Positions 1 through 10,993 of a stretch of DNA of 64,000 bases are shown here, piece after piece. Positions within the stretch are counted from its first letter, which is position 1, and every line of letters begins with the position of its first letter. The position numbers were made by a program, and so were the translations under genes. Below the pieces are notes generated by a model. The model was given only the letters and a program-made list of their open reading frames with translations. It had not been told where the DNA came from and made no database searches. Source of the DNA: Bombardia bombarda (taxonomy: Eukaryota; Ascomycota; Sordariomycetes; Sordariales; Lasiosphaeriaceae); assembly GCA_030512295.1 (NCBI GenBank), contig JAULSR010000001.1:6719001-6783000 (forward strand). The letters run 5' to 3'.

Positions 1-725
1 TTATCGCTACCTTGATAGCAATTCTAAAGTAACACACACCATACTGAAATAAACCAGAAGTAAACATGGCTCCTGAAGACCGTAGTCTTATAACCCCACT
101 CGGCCAAAAGAAAACGCTACATCTTCTACTCTATACCAGCGTACCGCCTTAGATACACCCAATGCGTACCGATCTACCACCTATCACCACTTATAGCTAC
201 CCTATCCATTAACAACTATACCACCAGTTTCCAAATGGGTTGAAATGCTGGGTGCAATGATGGGGGTAGTTGACCTATTTTCTTGGCATGAGACGGTACT
301 TTGTGGTGCAATATTCGGTGTCACTGCGATACTCGGGGACCTTTCTATGGTGCGTAAAGAGCCTCTGATTCTCAATCCTCGAAAAGTGAAACTTCATATG
401 TGGCGAGATGATGTGGTCCTGATTTTAGTTCTGAAAATAACCTTGAAAACTAAGGTAGATACTACGGCATGCATTACAATCACAACGGCGAGACTCAATC
501 GGATATAAAGGAGTGAATCCATTCGGCTGCAGCTATAGGTATATTCCGACGATGATGTGGTGATCAGTTGACACCCTTGTTCTTGCCATCCCACGCGGGT
601 CCAAAAAACAATCAAAGCAAAAGCCAGCGCAACGAGTCAGATTACTACAGTCTAGCAATCAGCTCAGGAGGAGAGAGGGATGCAGGCTTCCAGATTTCTT
701 GACGCATAGCCCGCCACCACTAATT
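1..725. other. Gene-free left edge, 3' flank of aspartic protease
   Basis: No gene is supported here. The stretch lies downstream of the minus-strand aspartic protease. It contains copy A of the dispersed repeat (about 150-400), and the rest is unremarkable AT-rich spacer. The short open frame at 245-508 lies mostly inside the repeat and is treated as part of it. Confidence 0.6.
150..400 (-). repeat. Dispersed repeat, copy A (reverse orientation)
   Basis: This copy has a degraded run of 15-bp units at about 180-225 (for example AACAACTATACCACC). It is followed by a tail that aligns, reversed, with the longest copy at 28375-28670. Shared blocks include GGGGACCTTTCTATGGTGCG near 334, matching GAGGGACCTTTTTTACGGTACG in the reversed long copy, and CTGATTCTCAATC near 364 matching CTCATTATCAATC. 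Several differences are transitions. No flanking target-site duplication was found by eye. Confidence 0.6.
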
Positions 726-2227
726 CTAGCCCTCTGTCTCGGGGGGTGGGCTGACATTCTGCGTCTGCTCGAGCTTTGGAACGGCACCGAAACGGTTGTT
801 GCCTTGGTCCCAGATCTAGCGACTTGTTAGTTATTGGCCTCTAGGAGGCATCACGGCCAGATAATCAACTGGCGTGATGGCCACAGAATCAACTTACAGC
901 GTAGATAGATTTGAGGAATGTATCACCCAGAATGTCGAACGGGTTCTCGCCACGGGACTGAACGCCGCCATACCAATTATCACTGTCAGCCTCGGCGAAG
1001 ATCAGGTCCTCCTTCTGAATGACAAACTCCTTTCCACCAACGGCGACACTGAAAACCGGAAGGTCGTCGACTGTGATGGTCTTGGGGATGATGTAGCCCT
1101 GGTACTCCTCACTGTACGACGAGCCCTTGATTTGCTCGTACAGAGCGTCACAGACCTTATCCGACACAAGAGCAAGTGTGGTTCCAGTGTCGGCGATCGC
1201 CTTGTTGTCAGAAAGGTCAATCTTCTGGTCGTTGATAGTAGCGCTTCCACTCGCAAACATCCAGAAACCCTCGCTGTTGTCAATGTCAGTCCAAGCAATG
1301 TCCGTCTCGCCCGATGCCTTTACAAGGTCCTGGTCGATCCAGCCAAAGGTGTAGAAAGAATTCTCCTTCTCATCACGGGAGCTGTAGAAGGCTGACGTGA
1401 ACAGCTCGGCATTTTTGGGGATATCGGACTGCGTGATCATGTTGACGACAGGGGTTGGCTGAGGCTCAGGACTGATGGTGTTGATCGAGGGAAAGGCAAG
1501 CCCAAGAAGGCCATCTGCTGTACCACTGGCGAACTGATCAGACAATGTCTTCGCAAGCTCCACAGCTTGGTGCTTGATCGAAAGGCCGCCAATCGTGAGA
1601 ACGTCGGTTCCAACATCGCCAGAAGCTGAGCTTCCGTCGCCATAGGTGATCTTCCATGTCTGGCCCGATGACTTCTTGAAGCTCGACGACTTCTTAGGGT
1701 CAAAGGCCGGGTGGCTCTTGTAGTCGCTCTTTGACAGCTCAGTGGATCGTACCTGGTTTATACTGATGTTAGTATCATTTGTCTCCGAGACCAAGGTTTG
1801 TCAGTCATACCCAGAGATCAGCGGATCCAGTGTCAAAGTCCAGAAGCATCTTCTGTGGAGGAGTGCCGATTGTGACCTCACAAAGATACTCGGAATCATC
1901 CTGCTGGTTTTCGGCAGTCACCTTGTCGTGTGAGCCATCGTCGTTTTGCTTGACAAGCTCCGTGAAGAAACGAAGACGGCCGCCTGCGGGGGCATCACCG
2001 CCAGCGAGTCCACGTTGGCGGAGGGACTTGCGGTGGATGTAGGGTCCCGGCTTGGTGGGCTGGAAGCCGAATCGATTCAGGAGGTAGACGTAGGACTTGG
2101 TTCCATGAGGTTTGTAGTTCTTGTTCGGGATAGCCTTGACCTTGTGGAGACCAAAGTCCTGACGGAACTTTGACTGCACCTGGAAGATGGACTCGAGAGT
2201 GGCAGAGGTGGTCTTCGCAGAAGCCAT
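726..2227 (-). CDS. Pepsin-type aspartic protease (family A1), 453 aa
   Basis: This predicted endopeptidase is encoded by three exons on the minus strand: 1811-2227, 898-1752 and 726-815. The introns begin GTATGA and GTAAGT and end CCAG and CTAG. Both halves of a pepsin fold are present, with catalytic motifs DTGSADLW (Asp132) and ADTGTTLA (Asp327). The flap is YGDGSSASG and the C-terminal strand ends ILGDTFLKSIYA-IWDQGNNRFGA. The last 29 residues come from the small third exon; without it the protein would stop just before the conserved C-terminal strand. The N-terminus (MASAKTTSATLES) is not an obvious secretion signal. About 110 residues precede the protease core, as in non-classical or propeptide-bearing fungal A1 enzymes. 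The core is clear; subcellular location is open. Confidence 0.92.
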
Positions 2228-4936
2228 TTTGCTGATCGACCGTGAGCGAAAGAGGTATTCGGGCAGAATGTGAGTGGCTGATGAGAAGATGGTAAATATG
2301 CGGGGCGGAAAGTAAGAAGAATTATGACGGGTTGAGGAGTGAGTTGAAGATTGGAAGGTTGAGGAGAGATGGGAGGAATGTGAGGGAAAAACAATCATCT
2401 TGGCTGCAAGGAAGCAACTGCCTGGGTACTTATAGTTTGAGGAAGGAGTGTTTCTTCGGCCGCAGGTGACGTCGTTTCGTTCTTTCCCTGTACATCGTAG
2501 GCGACCTACCAAAAAGGGAAGGGGCCATGATACATTGGGCAAGAGGCACGAGGTAGGGAGGTAGGGCTAGGGTTGGCTACTATGTCGACGAAATGGTGCC
2601 ATGTCTTGGTCACTGGGTTTTGGAAGTACCTCGAGAAACGGGGAGGGTGGGAAGAGGTATTACGGCCTGTCGCAACTGGGGATAGATCAGACTCACAGCC
2701 AACCTACCAGAGTTGCTGCTTTTTCAGGCCCAGACCCGTATGAGATGACATAGCAACCTGGGGGAACTGCAAAGTTCCAATTCTCAGTTCCATACGACCA
2801 TTCATGTTGAAGTGTACTTACTGATCAGCTTCGTTTTGCACACCATTCCTTCTATTCTTGGCGACGTAGTGTAGATCCTATGTACAACCATGTGTCACTC
2901 GCCTGCATCAAGCTTCGGAGACCCTGCCGCAATGTAACACAAGACAACTCCAACTGAATCTGTGTGGCTTGAAATGGTTATGGACAAGCTTACAGGTGCA
3001 ACTGGTTTCAGACACGTGAGACTGTCATCGATTCTACAGCTGTCAGTTCGCTTTTGCCTCGGAGACCGCCATCAGTCATGGAACCGAGAGTTTTATTCGT
3101 AGCCCGCTGTCAACGTTTGCAATTCGTACGATCTACCTTAGGTGATTGAAGGTGAAACTAACCTCAAGACACATCTATAAGTAGCGGAGCTCACCGAGCG
3201 GGGGCCAGTGCACTCGGCCGTGAGCTAAAGCCATGATCTGATCATGAACCTGCGCCGTGCAAGTGTAGGCAATGCCGGTGAAGATAACATAGACGGAGAT
3301 GAGACGGGATGTCTCTGTACAGACCCACAAACAGAACCACCTCACCTCCTGCCCTGCTAGCGTCTGAACTAACCCAGCGACGGCCGACGGGGGGCGCATG
3401 CTGCTGCCCTGGCTGCCAAGGCCGTTGGCTCCCGTCTCTCTCGATTTGAGTGGACGGCGGCCCCTTCCCTCAACTTTCATGGAAGTCGATGCATTCTTTT
3501 GCGCCTAAGTTGGTCGCACGACACCTTCCGAACCGATACCCTTAGTTCAAGATGCTGGTCATTCTTATCGTTCCTTCCAGATTATATCGATCACCCCCAC
3601 TACCGGGCATCCGAAAAGGCAAACGAGCCGACACGGAAACAAGGCATGAACGGGCTAGTGGTGTGCATGGGTCGCAGTTGACCGAATCAAGAGAGCAAAA
3701 AGCTGCGCGTCATGAGATAAGAACCCAGCTCGTGTTGTTCTGCGTCATCGAAACTTAGTCGATGCCAAGATTCTTGTTGTTGAATTGATGTGAGTCCAGA
3801 TTGCGTTGCCAACGAGCTGGGATATCGTCGTCGTTGTCGACATCCTGGTGTGATTGAAAGGCCGTGCATGACATGAACTGCAGTCGAGTCTCGGAAAGCC
3901 ACGATCGGATCTTACCCCACGGCTTGGCTCTCGGGACATGGGTACCAGGGGCCAGGGTACAGTGAGCAGGGGTACCGGGTACTTGAATACCATGTCATCA
4001 CCCCCACATACCGCACAGTCGAATGCAGCAAAGAGTTGGGGTTTCGTGACCCCTTTTCTCGACCGCCAATGAGTTCGTTGACACAGAAGCTCGTTGGAAA
4101 ATGTGAACGTCTCGACGTACCGTGGGTAAGGTAGCTGCCCATATAAGACCCTAACCCCGGCGAATTCACCTTCTAAACGTTGGAACCTCATGTAACGAGT
4201 TCAGCGTAAAAGTACAAGCCAAATTACAACCATTTAGGTAGCCGCCCACGACCTACAACTACACGACCTACAACTACCCATTTGCAATTACCCCATTTAC
4301 AGCTATACCACCAAATTGCCAATGGGATGGTGCAGTGTGTGGCAAGTTTGGAGGTACTATTCGTACGGTATAGAGGGACTTTTCTACGGTACGATACGTG
4401 GCAAGCTTTTCGTATTATGATGTTATATACCACAGCTGCATGCTAAGGGGTACTGTATTAGCGTGCAGGGGGCGGGATTTCCTTGTTTTAAAAATATGTT
4501 CCGCTTAGTCCAAGCCAGCTCAGCCCAGTCAACCCCTCTTCATAATAAACTGAACCAACCGCTTGATGTGGAAAACGAGTCCCATGCCTGGGGCCCTGAT
4601 GCGCTTTTCTCTCTCTTCCGCCCCCATGTTGATTCTTCCATTTTATACATAGCGTCAAGGCCCCCTACCAACCAACAACCACCGTCCTAAACAGATATGA
4701 AATAATGCCCTAAAGTGAATAAAGGAGAGAGTTAGGGAGAAAGGGAGGGTGGACCGTAGTTTCTTAGAATAGTCAAACCGCTCAATCCCTTTCTCCTCTG
4801 TATAGTTATCTTACACGTCAACCTAAAACCAAGCGGGTATGAGAGGCCCAACCCCACGCCAGATTCCTTTGTTGACCCGGTATCAGACAGTTCGCGCCCG
4901 GGAGTAACACCACGTATCATCACCCATCAGTTGAAT
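2228..4936. other. 2.7 kb gene-free stretch
   Basis: This lies between the start of the protease gene and the 3' end of TOM70. It holds the protease promoter, repeat copy B at 4225-4440, and a possible repeat fragment near 4100-4130 (GTCTCGACGTACCG, shared with copy C). Open frames of 60-150 codons occur but overlap one another on several frames and show no domain or splice structure. Confidence 0.6.
4225..4440 (-). repeat. Dispersed repeat, copy B (reverse orientation)
   Basis: The copy contains about five degraded 15-bp units (CGACCTACAACTACA type, 4238-4310), then ATACCACCAAATTGCC. That block matches, reversed, the start of the array in copy D (GCAATTTGGTGGTA). The tail (GGGATGGTGCAGTGTGTGGC, then GAGGGACTTTTCTACGGTACG) also aligns with copy D. 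Confidence 0.65.
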
Positions 4937-7039
4937 TTACCGCATGCCGGGAGCGCCCATGCCAGACAGCTTGGTGGCCAGGTCAGGATACTTCTCCTGA
5001 ACTTGTATCTGTGTCCTAGTGGCCTCAGCATAAGAAAGAGCATTAACCAGCTCGCCCTCGGTACGGGCAAGCTCGGCAGCACGCTCGAAATACTTGAGGG
5101 CTTCAGTGACCTTGCCCTGTTGGAGCAGAAGCTGAGCCATCGTAGCAACAGCAATGTCGCATTCGGGGTCGACTAAACGTTCGTTAGTAAAGCGAACTCA
5201 CGGGGTACACAGAAGGTTAAAAGCCAATACATGTATCGACTGCGAGAACTTACTTATCAGCGCCTTCTCGCACAGCTTCTCTGCCTCAGAGAAATCCTGC
5301 TTCCATTGGAACAGTGCCAGTGACTTGTTGATCAGGGGCAAGACATTCATGCACATCGGCTTTGTCTGCTTCTCCAGCTCAATGGCCGTGTCGAACTTCT
5401 CAATAGCTTCTTGATACTTGCTCTGGTCCAGCAAGAGCTCGCCGTAGTAGTTGTAGACATCGGGGTCTTGTCAAAGGCCTTCATGCAGCGTCGGAATGTG
5501 GACATGGAAGAAGCGATGGAGCCCATCTTATACTGGGTTACACCGAGCTGGATGTGAGAGAAGATAAAATCCTTGTCCAGGTCAATCGACTTCTGGTAGT
5601 CCCGCGCCGCCTCAGCAAACTCGCCCTTGATGAAGTGTAGTTGAGCCCGGTGATAGTAGATATCCGGGTCCTCGAGATTTTGCGACAAGGCCTTCGCAAA
5701 GTCCTCTCCTGCCTTATCTGCGGCACCTGAAAAATAGTTAGTCGAGACCATAAGTGCGGGGAAAATGAGCTGATGGAAGGCATACCTAGCTCGAGATACA
5801 TGCTCGCCCGCTTGATGTAGGTTTGCGTCATGGAGGGGTCCAGTTCGATGCTCTTGGTGAGATCAGCAAGGGCCTCCTCGTGCTTGCCTAGAAGGCAACC
5901 GAATGTTCCGCGCATGTTGTATGCAAAGGCCTCATGTTCGCCCAAGTCGTTCAGCTCTAATGCCTTGTTAAAGGCAGCAGCGGCCGCCTCGTAGCTGGGG
6001 CTCGTCTTGTTCTCTAAATGGTTGAGGCCGAGCTGCAGCTGGCCCTTTCCGGTTTCCTCCAAGAGTTCAGCCGACTCCTCCAAACCAGCAGGACGGGCCT
6101 TGAGTCTGAAGCTTTGGAGATAGTTCCCGACAAAGGTGGCGCTCGGAAGCCCAGCAGGCTTAGTCTCGAGGATCTCCTTAGCCTTGGTCTCAGCAAACTT
6201 CTTGAGCAATCTCTCGACAGCCTGCGCGCTCTGCTCGTTCCTGAACCCGTCGATGATGCAGCTTGCAGTAAAGTCAAGAAGCGCCTCACTGTACTTCTCG
6301 AGGTGGTCGTAAGCGTTTGCGCGCCTGTTCAAGGCCTTGATGTATTCGGGGTCGAGAGTGATGGCGGCTGTGGTGTCCTCGACAACCTTGTCCCATTCAC
6401 CAAGTGCGTTGTAGCAGGCAGCCCTGTTAGAGTAATAGACAGGGTCGGGCTTGCAAATAACGGCCTTAGAGTAGAGCTCGATAGCCTTAGCAAAGTCCTT
6501 TGCGCCGTAAGCCTTGTTTCCGGCCTCCTTCAGCTTGGCAGCGTACTCCTTGCGCTCGAGCTCCGAGTATGCCAATACTGTGGTCTCGTCGATTTGGGGG
6601 AGCTCATCAGCGCCTTCGACAGCGGCGGCCTTTGGCGGCGTGGCCAAGCCAGACTCGACAGGGGCTTGCCCCGTCGCCGCGGCCTTTTCGGCTTGTGCTG
6701 CTTCCCTCTCGGCTTGTTTCTGCTTCCGCCGCTCCTTCTTACTCAGTTTGGGTGTCCCATCCTTGGAGTCCTATTATCGTGGAGATGGATGCGTTAATGA
6801 GCTGGGAAAGCTGAGAGTGGGCGATGATGGGGGACAAGCTGACTTACCGAGTTGTTGCGGATGTAATAGACGGCACCGGCACCTGTGATGACGACGGCAA
6901 CACCGGCAATGGTGTAGACAATTGCCTTGTTCTCCGATACCCAGGTCGACACGCGGTCCCACACGGACGAGTCGGCTGGTATCGTCACTGGTGTTGCGGC
7001 CGGAATGGGAATGGATGGGGGAGGTACGGTTGGGGCCAT
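4937..7039 (-). CDS. TOM70: Mitochondrial import receptor TOM70, with apparent one-base deletion
   Basis: TOM70 is the outer-membrane receptor that takes Hsp70/Hsp90-bound preproteins, including carriers, to the TOM complex. Exons on the minus strand are 6848-7039, 5786-6770, 5254-5726 and 4937-5172, all with good splice sites. Residues about 37-60 form the N-terminal membrane anchor (VYTIAGVAVVITGAGAVYYI), followed by a Lys/Glu/Ala-rich linker. Tandem TPR repeats run to the C-terminus, starting at KLKEAGNKAYGAKDFAKAIE. In exon 3 the frame breaks at about 5460-5461. FDKTP is followed out of frame by the expected DVYNYYGELLLDQ, and the sequence lacks one base (ACATCGGGG where ACATCCGGGG would keep the frame). 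Restoring it gives 628 codons plus stop, the usual length. It diverges from aminodeoxychorismate lyase across 724 bp. Identity is firm; the indel may be a sequence error. Confidence 0.93.
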
Positions 7040-7763
7040 CGCTGCGGTATTAGATGAATATAGAATACAAATGACGGTGTAGAAAAAAAGATGGAATCGG
7101 GCGACAGCAATGCAAGTGGAAAACGGGGCTTAATCGACGGTGTTTTCGGCCTTTTCGATGATGCAGGTTTGCATCAGCTAGCAACGGCACTGTTAGCTGT
7201 TGCTGGAGCTCGCGAAAAAAATTATTAGCTGCCCATGGCGCGCGCCAAAGTTGAAATGGACCTGGCTCCACGCGGTTTTTCCGTACGTTATCCTGGGAGC
7301 CTGACTCCCCAAGTAGTGCCCTGGTGCCCTGGTGCCCTGGACGGTCCCACCCAGTGACTGCAACCTTCGGATTTCAGAGCCTAAATCGAAATGTCTGCCT
7401 GAGGCGTAGAACTAATGCCTGAAAACTCATAAACGATTACGTCAGGGTTGGAGAGTAGCTAGGGGAAGTGGGACCTTCCATTGAAGCCCGTAACCCATAG
7501 CCCCACTACTTAAATCCTTAGGTAACCTGGACCTCGAACTGGATCAGCTGACAGCCAGCTCAAGCAAGCACTCGAAGGATGAAGTAACGCCGCCAGACCT
7601 AAAGAGTAAACCGCCAAACAGTGATCCACAAGGAGGTCTTGGGAGGTTACAACCCGGCGGCGTGTCGTCCATAATCAGTATTAGGGACGTCTTGCTGCAA
7701 TCGCATAAAGACTCATTCGCAGCGCTCTCTTGAAATTTTGCCGCGACGCGATAGTCACTCAAG
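7040..7763. promoter_or_regulatory. Divergent promoter region, TOM70 and aminodeoxychorismate lyase
   Basis: This 724 bp space separates two start codons facing away from each other, so it must hold both promoters. A triplicated CCCTGGTG block lies at about 7316-7340. No specific factor site is claimed. Confidence 0.6.
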
Positions 7764-8652
7764 ATGGCATCTGAGTTCCAAATCTTCTCAACTCTTCGAT
7801 ATGACCCTGCACTCCTCCGAGTCCCAGCTAGCGACATGAGCTACGCCGGCTGGAATCACGTAAATCCTTCACCATTTTATATGCTGGACTTTCACCGAGA
7901 TCGTATGCTCCGAGCAGCAGCCCACTGGGGCTGGGAAGCGGCCGAGAAGGTACTCCGCAGTGATGCAGGGATAACATCGCTTTCAAACGTCATCATGACG
8001 GTAGTGGGCGAGGAGGAGAAAGTCCCGATGAGAGTGAAAGTAACCATGTCAAAAGAGGGCGCAATGGAGGTACTGGCAGCCAAAATCCCAAAAATAGCCA
8101 TGGGAAATCTCTTCCCAGAACGACTGCCGGTTCCTGGAGAAGAGCCAAGCCCCGGAGTGGCGCTCAACCTGCCCTTGAAGGCACAGGAATATGAAGTGGT
8201 GCTGGATCAAACGAGCACAAGTTGGTCCGAGTATGTCCACTTCAAGACGACGAAACGGGAGATGTACGATTTGGCTCGTCAGAGAGCACAAATCGGCTTG
8301 ACCGACAGAAAGGAGGTTCTTATCGTCAACAAAAGCGATGGGTCCATCTTGGAAGGGTCGTTAACGACTCCATACTTTTGGAGAAGCGGGAGATGGGTCA
8401 CACCCGTGGTAACCTCGGATTTTCCAACCAAGCGTGGCAGCGGAGGCCAAGATGGTACTACAAGGAGGTGGATGCTAGAAAGGTAAGTCTAAGTCAGTCT
8501 CAAGAAACCGAAACGGAAAGTAGAACTCTGACCGACTTAGGGGCCTTGCGTTTGAAGAGACAATCATGGCGGAATCCGTTGTGGATGGTGAGGAGTGTTG
8601 GTTGAGTAATGGTGCCAGAGGATTTATGTTCGGAAGAGTTGAGCTACACTGA
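7764..8652 (+). CDS. 4-amino-4-deoxychorismate lyase (PLP fold class IV)
   Basis: The predicted enzyme splits aminodeoxychorismate into pyruvate and p-aminobenzoate for folate synthesis. Two exons (7764-8482, 8541-8652) flank an intron with GTAAGT and TTAG ends and give 276 aa, close to the usual 270-300. Without splicing the frame ends before the conserved C-terminal region. The second exon supplies GLAFEETIMAESVVDGEECW and the ending SNGARGFMFGRVELH. The likely PLP lysine is K161 in VHFKTTKREMYD, which corresponds to Lys159 of E. coli PabC by position and context. The SDGSILEGSLTTPYFWRSGRW block matches the class IV substrate region with its expected ITE/LEGS-like turn. A related class IV branched-chain or D-amino-acid aminotransferase is less likely given length and sequence. 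It would correspond to yeast Abz2. Confidence 0.82.
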
Positions 8653-8824
8653 TCCACGATCATGAGCAACGGGCGTAAAGCTGTAGAAGGAGCACGTCGG
8701 GTTTCCTTCGGCCGTAGATTCTCGGCAGAAGTTCGTGTCACTTGGGCATAAGTGACCTATCTTAACTTATAAATGCCGCGGCCTCTCCCGAGGCGGGGGC
8801 AACTAACGTGAGACTATTCAGGAT

Positions 8825-9060
8825 ACTCTGTAGGGGAAGGTCTCGACGTACTGTACAAAAGGGGGCCTTGCTGCTCCGTGAGTAGTGGGATCTAAAATGG
8901 TCGCCCAATGTACCAGACCATACCAAGACTGAAAGTTATTGCGCTTAAACCCCCACTTGTGATTATTATGAATGGGAGATGGGATAGTGGTAGGTGGTAT
9001 AGCTGTAGGTACGGTAGTTATATCCTGTAGAGTTTGTTGATTCATAGAGCAAATGATGAG
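8825..9060 (+). repeat. Dispersed repeat, copy C (forward orientation)
   Basis: The tail comes first (GGTCTCGACGTACTGTAC, then CGCCCAATGTACCAGACCA), followed by a short degraded 15-bp array at about 8968-9030 (GGGATAGTGGTAGGTGGTATAGCTGTAGG). The order and orientation agree with copy D. This is the most diverged copy with a recognisable tail. Confidence 0.5.
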
Positions 9061-9620
9061 CACGAAGAGGGTGTATTATCTTGACTAAAGCTCGTAAGAG
9101 ATGAGATAGAATGCTAGTTATCCACAAAGGGGTCTTGATAAATTTACATAATATGTGTGACATTCAAATTGTGATTCTCCAGTTGATAATTTGTTCGCAG
9201 TGAGTTGAGATGATGCGAACATACGAAGGTTGTGCCTCTATGCGTTATACATTCAAAACCACACCAAATTTAATAGACAAGTTTTTTTCAGACAACAAAA
9301 AACGCTGGAGGGTTATATATAAGTCGTCCATCCCAGCATTTACTAGTTTCCCAATCCCAATCCCATAGCCTCATTGCTGCCTGCTGTTTAAACAAATCGA
9401 GGTAGACGTTTGGGAGGGCATAAACGAGAGGGGGCAAGAACCCCGGGGGCTACCAACTGTACATCAATAATATGCTAAGCATGACAAATGAAGGAGTAAA
9501 AGAATTAAGAGAAAAAGAAATAAAGAAAAAGTTAAAGAAAAAAAAGCACCGTTGGAAAACCCCCGGCAGTCATTTTGCCCGCTCAGTGCCAATCCAGCTC
9601 CATCCATTACTATACCTTCA

Positions 9621-9635
9621 CCCCCCCCCCCCCCC
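9621..9635 (+). repeat. Poly-C tract, 15 bases
   Basis: An uninterrupted run of 15 C lies 120 bp downstream of the syntaxin stop codon, probably in its 3' untranslated region, where it would be transcribed as G. Confidence 0.9.
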
Positions 9636-9754
9636 ATATCTCATTCCAATTTATTCTTGTGCAAGATATACATAAGCCGGTTTCGTAGTGCAAGAACCTA
9701 CTATTCCCTGCCAGCACCACCACAACAACAGCATCATGAAAGAAAGTTCGCTAT

Positions 9755-10993
9755 TTACGTCGTAGCAGCGTTTGCCGTCTTGGCAGCATTTTGCGTCGCC
9801 CAGATGCCGAGGCCGACGCCGAGGGCGATGGCGAGGATGATGAGGAAGACGACGAGGGCGCACCACCACTTGAGCTTGCGGCGGCGGCGGGCGCTGTCGA
9901 TGGCGGTCGACACCTGCTCGTTGCCCTTGTCGAGGTTGACGTTTGTCTGCTCCGTCTGCTCCTCGACACGCTCAATGACGGCACCCTGCTGGATGATGAG
10001 CGCGTCAAGGTCCTGGAAGAGGCCGGCCAGCTCGATGATGGACCGCTCAATCTTTTGCAGCTCGTTGTGGCGGGCCCGCACATTGCCGAGCACGGCCGAT
10101 GCTTGGCCGGAGCGGTTGCTGCGGAGCTGGATAGGAACAAGATATGTCAGCACACACATGATCATTGGCTTATTCACGATTTTGGGAGGGAAAACATACC
10201 GCGGTCTGGAATACGCCCTCATTGCCCCAGTCAGCGTCAGCGGCCTGCCTGACCTCGGCGTCGGAAGCCTCGGGGTTGACGATGCGGTACTGGCGGGCGA
10301 TCTGCTCGCGGTAGCGCTCCTTGTAGGCCTGCTCCTCCTGAAGGAACTTTTGGATCTCGTTTTTGTAGTCCTTGTTGAGGCTCTCGAACTGCCGCTTCTT
10401 GAGGCCGAAGCTGCCGTCGGTGGTGCGCTCCGTGTCGGCCTTGAGATTGCGGATCTGGTCGCGGATCGACGTGTTCTGGAGCTGGGTCTGGGCGATCAGG
10501 TTCTCGAGCTGCCTCTGTGCAGCGCCATCGTCGCTGCTAGCGAGGGCGCGCTGGTGGAGTTGCTCAATCTGGTGCACGCTCGCCGTCAGGCTCTGGATCT
10601 CGCCCCGGATGGCTGACACCCGCTGGAGGAAGTCGTGCTGCGAGAGAACGTTGGCGCCCTGCTGCTGCTGCTGCTGCTGTGGCTGCTGATCGTACTGCCC
10701 TTGCTGATCGTACGGCTGGCTATATGGCGACATCTCGTGCGATTCCTGTGGGGGAGGTTTTGGTGTCAGCTGTCTGTCTGGCTATCGGCTCCATTTCATG
10801 TCTCGAATATAACGATCAAATGCACCTATCGATTTCTACATATGAATTTACACTGGAAAAAAAGGAAACGTGGCGGCTTAACAGATGGATGGAGACTGAA
10901 AACACTCACTTGTTGTCCATAGCCACCATAGCCAGATTCAGACGACGGGGCCTGCTGGTACGGGTTGCTCTGGTATTGATTGTTGTACTCCAT
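9755..10993 (-). CDS. Plasma-membrane syntaxin (Qa-SNARE, Sso1/Sso2 type), 333 aa
   Basis: This t-SNARE is expected to drive fusion of secretory vesicles with the plasma membrane. Minus-strand exons are 10910-10993, 10200-10745 and 9755-10126, with GTGAGT/ACAG and GTATGT/CCAG introns, giving 333 aa. The first 65 or so residues are rich in Gln, Tyr and Pro, including a Gln run encoded by CAG repeats at about 10659-10690. The Habc bundle starts at HDFLQRVSAIRGEIQSL. The SNARE helix follows NVRARHNELQKIERSI, with the central-layer Gln likely Q257 in ALIIQQGAVIERVEE. A single C-terminal membrane anchor spans about 298-319 (WCALVVFLIILAIALGVGLGIW), preceded by RRRRK. The unspliced frame would lack the N-terminus. 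Confidence 0.93.

Larger units (their letters stand above)
8653..9754. other. Convergent intergenic space with repeat copy C
   Basis: This lies between the 3' ends of aminodeoxychorismate lyase and syntaxin. It holds repeat copy C (about 8825-9060), an A-rich purine run near 9490-9545, and a 15-base C tract at 9621-9635. No gene is supported. Confidence 0.6.

Noticed and set aside
3745..4191. 148-codon minus-strand frame
   Set aside because: It overlaps a second frame on the same strand, has no domain, and its end contains a word shared with the dispersed repeat.
9552..10616. 354-codon plus-strand frame
   Set aside because: It is the antisense shadow of the syntaxin gene, whose SNARE helix, membrane anchor and introns are clear on the minus strand.
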